From NCBI RefSeq assembly GCF_030848805.1, contig NC_092362.1, positions 18,645,642 through 18,709,641 of the forward strand: 64,000 nt of DNA, in the 5' to 3' direction. A program made the position numbers and the translations under genes. The stretch comes from Temnothorax longispinosus (lineage: Eukaryota; Arthropoda; Insecta; Hymenoptera; Formicidae). Below are positions 59,547 through 64,000 of the stretch, in pieces. Every line of letters starts with the position of its first letter. Position 1 is the first letter of the stretch. The notes under the pieces were generated by a model. It saw nothing but the letters and a program-made list of their open reading frames with translations. It ran no database searches and was not told the DNA's origin.

Positions 59547-60400
59547 CTGCGATCTACTGCTACGAATAACATAATTAAGATAAGCATTACCGTTCTAAAT
59601 ATATAATTCAGTTCTCATATCTACGATATGACAACAAATAAAATTGATCCTAATATAACCTAGCCTAGGTTTCCTTCTTAGATTTTTAGATTTTCTAAAT
59701 CTAATTTAAAATGTCACTAAATTATTAAAACGTCAACTGTGACCCTGACATTAGTCCGTTTAAAAATAATTAATCCGCCCATAATTAACCGGAATTACGG
59801 GTTATCGCGTAACGTAGGGTCCGTGCCAAACTGCCAAGTACAGATGCAACATTTTACCGAGGCATTTTGAAACGATTTCCAGTCCACGCGTGTTATACGG
59901 ATTTACAACGATCGGGACTCCGGGTTCGTAATTATCATGCACGTGACACGATAACTCGCGATAACGTCGCTAAACCTCAACGTAAACGTGAAATCACGCG
60001 ACGACAATGCAGCTCCTTCGTGACAAGTGCTGTAACACGCGTATCAGAATCCATACGTACACAAAGGCACGTGTACGCGTGTGTGTGTATACACATTCAG
60101 CCATCTTCGAAGCGTCATACGGGCAAGTGTCTTGACGGTGCACACATGTGATTCATCAACAATTAAGCGTGACACGATTTTCACACGCGACAATCATCTA
60201 TACATGTGTACATACGTATGTATGCATATATACATCAAAAAAGCCATGCGCGCCATTTAGATATATACATATAATATGGAGTGTATAGACACACACGTAT
60301 ATAGAGACAATAGTATAATTAAAACATTTATACATTCGAGCGTGCCCCGTCGAAGACGGTAAGAGACGAGTATCTTTCAAACGAGAAAATTCCTCTAGCG
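59547..60400. other. Probable 5' intron of the MCRIP-family gene
   Basis: No coding sequence recognised. The plus-strand frame at 59867-60151 is basic and compositional. CA/TG-rich repeats occur at 60060-60300. Confidence 0.4.
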
Positions 60401-61130
60401 ATGCCTTTTAATTCCCCGAGTCCGCGAATTAAATGCCCGACGCACGAGTCAACGTTCTGGGGGTGAGGAGAACATCAGCGCGGGAAAGATGGCGGCTGAT
60501 AAACGCGAATACGCTTCCCCGTTCCCGCCCGCGAACCGTCGCACGACGCACCGCGTCGTTCGATCGCTCTCGTTTCCGCGGAGCAGCGTCCCGTTCGGCT
60601 TTCGCACGACCGTCAACGAACGTCGAAAGAGATTCGCAGGAAAGCGCGAGGAGATGCAAAGCGAGCACGCGGTGGCCCGCTTTGCGAAACGCGGATGGGT
60701 AGATACCTCATTTTTCCCAGTTCCGTGTCCCTCCCAGTCTCTCGACGACGATGCGGCTCGATCTGTCGACGCGACGGTTGTCGGTGGCCGGGACACGCAG
60801 CCTGGACGTGGCTGCGCCGGGACGCGAACGGCGGACGAGGCTCCAGTGCCGCTGACAATTTGAGCAAACTATGCAGCTGTGTCAAGCGCACAGCTGTGCC
60901 GAGCTTACCCTACGGTGGCTGTCAACAATTGCCACGAGTGACGAGCCACGAACCACGAGCCACAACGCGACCTTCCGACCACTTCCGACAGTTCCGACGA
61001 CGCCAGACGACGCGGAACAGAAACTCGCGAGAGGAGGCGCGCGCGCGCCAGAGATGGAGATTCGGAGAAATCGAAAGCGTTGAAAACGAACAGGACTGAA
61101 CAGGACCATCGCCAGATGGTGCTCGGGTAT
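60400..61130. promoter_or_regulatory. CpG-rich probable promoter of the MCRIP-family gene
   Basis: Abrupt CpG-rich block with frames open on all strands (compositional). It contains a perfect YY1/Pho-type motif AAGATGGCGGC (60486-60496, plus strand) and an E-box-containing CAGCTGTG pair at about 60875-60895. A minus-strand donor (CGTAGG|GTAAGC, 60903-60908) would end a 5' untranslated exon that splices to the MCRIP coding start at 59546. I do not accept the long plus-strand frames (60489-60863, 60695-61099) as proteins. Confidence 0.5.
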
Positions 61131-61369
61131 CGATTAGCGTTGCACAGCCGGTATTATATCTACTCAGCATCTCGGTCAGTTATCGTTAATCGTTATCGTC
61201 GTCCTTTATCTCGTCGTGGTGTTTCGCAATAATCGCAATTTGCCGTATTGAAGAAAAGAGCCTGTCAGCGGCAGGAACCGCATCTGAATAAGAAGAGAAG
61301 AAGTCGCGGTGTTTCGGGACACAACAGAAGACTGTGGATATATGTATAGCGTGTAAGTAAGCGTGTTAC

Positions 61370-61567
61370 CTGTTGGAAATATTCGTGGACATGGCTACGT
61401 AGTTCAATATCCACGGTTTGTGCATGTAGAGGAAGCGCCAATGGACATGTTTCATTTAAATCCATGAGGTATGTCCACTCTCCTCTCATCAGACTTCTCT
61501 CTCTGGTAAATAATTCCTCAAAAGTTATTGTCGCATTATCACTAGATGGATCTGCTATTAACAATCG
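61370..61567 (-). CDS. Unrecognised 198-nt exon
   Basis: Minus strand. Acceptor TTTACGACAG, then 66 codons without stop, then CAACAG|GTAACA. The peptide has ordinary soluble-protein composition (for example FEELFTRERSLMRGEWTYLM, then LNETCPLALPLHAQTVDIEL, ending HVHEYFQQ). Both boundaries are phase 0. Without splicing the frame continues to a TGA at 61265, so it may instead be a terminal exon. It lies just upstream of the MCRIP promoter on the same strand. I do not recognise the family and found no neighbouring exon. Confidence 0.5.
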
Positions 61568-62324
61568 CTGTCGTAAACGAGATAAATCTTATTTTTGCAT
61601 AATCTTTTAATTTTGCAAAATACTACGTTATTATTTCGTGTTATAACGGTAGATAAATTTTGCTCTTATAAAAAAGGATTTAAAAAATCTAAGTGTCTCC
61701 CCCTCGTCAATTAAATTTTTTTGAATTCCGCATTTTGTTTAAAATTCTGAACAATTCCTCAAGATTTCTAAATCAAAGATTGTGAAATATAAAATAATTT
61801 CTAATTTTTTTATAATATAAAAAATTGTTATTCTCTATTTTTTATAATTATCAAAAATTATTCTCGAACATATACATATAAGGAACTCAAGAAATTAATT
61901 AAAGAATTGAAATTCTGTCAAGCTTCACAGAAGTCTCAATTCAATCTTTGAACATTGTAAGCGAAAAATTGTACATATACTCAATATACATAAATAGAAA
62001 ATAGAACACTCAAACATTTATGAAATCATTATTTTTTTTTATGTTGTGTATCCACGATGATTCTGATGGAAAGCCCATCAGAATAATCTAAGAAGAGATT
62101 GCACGAAGAAATATGCAATTATTTCCGTTTCTCTTCGACATCTCTACAGTAGATTTAATCATCGTTTAAAGATACATTCGTAACACAATAGAATTGGAAA
62201 AGCCGATATTCCCACCCCTTTCCTTATAAAACTTATTGTTTGAAAACTTATTGTATTATCTGCGGCTTCTCCTGTTCTCTTCTTTATTATCGAAATGTGA
62301 AAGTATCGAACATAGTTATCTATA

Positions 62325-62378
<54 letters not shown>

Positions 62379-63691
62379 ATATCACTTGTCGACGCAAGAC
62401 GCAACACAAAAGCCATGCCATTGATTGTTTATTTTGAACAAGAGCGTTTATTTATTTTTTTTTCAGAATTATTTTCTCTATTTTTGCAACGTTTAGTTTT
62501 TTGCAACATTGTCAAAATGACATTAATCCGTAAAAATTAAAAGACAATATTGTTTCAGCATTTTTCTTTTTTTTTTGTTAAGTTCTTGTCTTTAATTTAA
62601 AAATTATTGCAATGCACATTTAGTTGTCTAATTACGTTTGTCAGCGTTTCTTCGAAATAAGACGCGATATTTCAGGATTAAAAAATACCTGTTAATAGCG
62701 TTAATTAAGAAAGGACGGTCACTCTTTGAAAGTGCTTCTCAACTAGGTCATTATACTTAGGAATGCGTCACAAATGCATCTGGTAATTAAACGTAACCCA
62801 GTTAATAAGTGAGACAATTCTAGATCCTGACAATGAGTAGAGCGATAAAGAAGTATCAGTTACAATGAGCTTTATAATCTCGATTAAATGCCATGAATAT
62901 AAATATTATTATCAAAAATACTTGCATTTAGTCGACATTAATATGATAAATCTTTTTTATTATTTCCAATTTTTATCATTTTCTTACGCTATGTTTTACG
63001 AGATTTTGCTGTTGCAACGAAAGCGTCAACGAATTTAAAAGATCGCGACACTTAATGCAAGTTTCTTGATTCTCGTAGTTATGATCCTTTTGTTGGCGAT
63101 TTTTTAAAAGACTTTTTGTAATTGGAAAAGCAGATATTATAACCGAGACAAAATGATTAATTAAACGTCTTTGCAAGGAACATTGGCGATAAATCGCGTC
63201 GCAAATTGTCATGCGTGAAGCCGTAGGTCATACTCGACGGAAAGAAGCTACGTGCAATACATACATTCATGAAATCGGACAAATGCGTATGCAATGTGGC
63301 AACAGGCGAGTATACGCATCGATTTCCGATATGCACCGTATACGCGCTCTTCGTCTCTATAGAGCTCACGCCACGATCCTTCGTCCTTGCCTTCCTTTCT
63401 GGTCATGTTAACCATGCGATCAACATGGCGAAGGGCGTATACGACTTTCCGGAATTTTTCTCCGCTTCATCGGAAGTGAACGCTACGAGCTGCATTGATC
63501 AATATTGACTGCGCGAAAGAATTCGGTATATCAGCGGATGTGTGATACGTGTATATATACATACATGTATATGGGATAACATCGATTGAGAAGTTGAAGT
63601 TTCTTTTTGCGTTGTGTATACTGCGATTTATTACGTCATACTGTGCGTTCCAGCTTTGAAATTTCTTTTACGAGCAGTAAACATTGAAAAA
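61568..63691. other. Non-coding; (TA)n at 62328-62373
   Basis: AT-rich with a long (TA)n microsatellite and poly-T tracts. A GC-richer patch at 63180-63530 has short frames on both strands without recognisable domains. Confidence 0.45.
62328..62373. repeat. (TA)n microsatellite
   Basis: About 22 AT/TA units. Confidence 0.95.
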
Positions 63692-64000
63692 ACGTTACCT
63701 TTTAATCAGCTTTCTTCATATCTTTGAAATACTATACCTATTTGCGTTTAATAATGTTTTGTTTCAAAAATTTAGACAAGATATTTATTTAAAATTAGAA
63801 TATTTTTGTCATATTCTAATTAGTATAAATTTAATTATACGAGAGAGCATGAATAAACGCGAATGAATGAACGTTATCTTTTAATAGTTTTCTTGATATC
63901 TTAGAAAGGCTATATACATGTACGATCAATAATTCTTTTTCAAAAATTTAGACAAGATATTTATTTAAATTTATCATATTTTAATTAGCAAATTTAATTA
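63692..64000. repeat. ~179-bp tandem duplication cut by window edge
   Basis: ACGTTACCTTTTAATCAG at 63692 recurs as ACGTTATCTTTTAATAG at 63871. Both are followed by TTTCTTNATATCTT and by CAAAAATTTAGACAAGATAT. The second copy is incomplete at the edge. Confidence 0.75.

Noticed and set aside
60489..61099. Overlapping frames of 90-134 codons on both strands
   Set aside because: They arise from CpG-rich composition with few stops; no conserved domain, and all frames are open together.

Overview
The window is AT-rich, intron-containing animal DNA, most likely an insect. A Hymenopteran or ant is my guess from the mix of CACTA, Penelope, mariner and MITE sequences and the GC-rich promoter islands. 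There are no bacterial operons, rRNA or tRNA genes that I could recognise, and no CRISPR array. Most of the 64 kb is non-coding, and gene models have to be assembled from exons and splice sites because only one long intact reading frame exists.

Layout. 1-24.3 kb: AT-rich non-coding sequence with a possible 39-nt micro-exon (828-866), a possible terminal exon (10980-11242), a small MITE (4712-4832) and a very GC-rich hairpin (17524-17580). 24.3-38.1 kb: a dense pile of nested and adjacent mobile elements. The main one is a ~10.2 kb CACTA (EnSpm-type) DNA transposon (24329-34569). It carries an intact 814-residue transposase and, just upstream on the same strand, a nine-exon SAM-domain partner gene that has decayed by frameshift and stop. 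A 198-bp MITE, a 940-bp fold-back element and an LTR-like sequence with a lysine-tRNA primer site are inserted in it. To its right lie an unrecognised exon, a 212-bp MITE, a broken Penelope-like element with a GIY-YIG endonuclease remnant inside two inverted terminal arms, a 500-bp assembly gap, and a palindromic mariner made of two back-to-back 3' halves. 38.1-53.4 kb: non-coding, with two copies of one ~250-bp MITE family, another MITE at 47884-48095, and a few candidate exons. 53.4-56.3 kb: a CpG-rich region with outward-facing splice donors (probable promoter area) followed by four units of a ~300-bp tandem repeat. 58.6-61.1 kb: the one cellular gene I can name, a three-coding-exon MCRIP/FAM195-family gene on the minus strand, with a double-hairpin MITE in its second coding intron and a CpG-rich probable promoter at 60.4-61.1 kb. 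61.4-61.6 kb: an unrecognised 198-nt exon on the same strand. The right edge cuts a tandem duplication.

The CACTA transposase and its SAM partner lie head-to-tail with only ~55 nt between them, so they were probably expressed together. The partner's damage suggests this copy is either non-autonomous or relies on other copies, although its transposase frame is still open.
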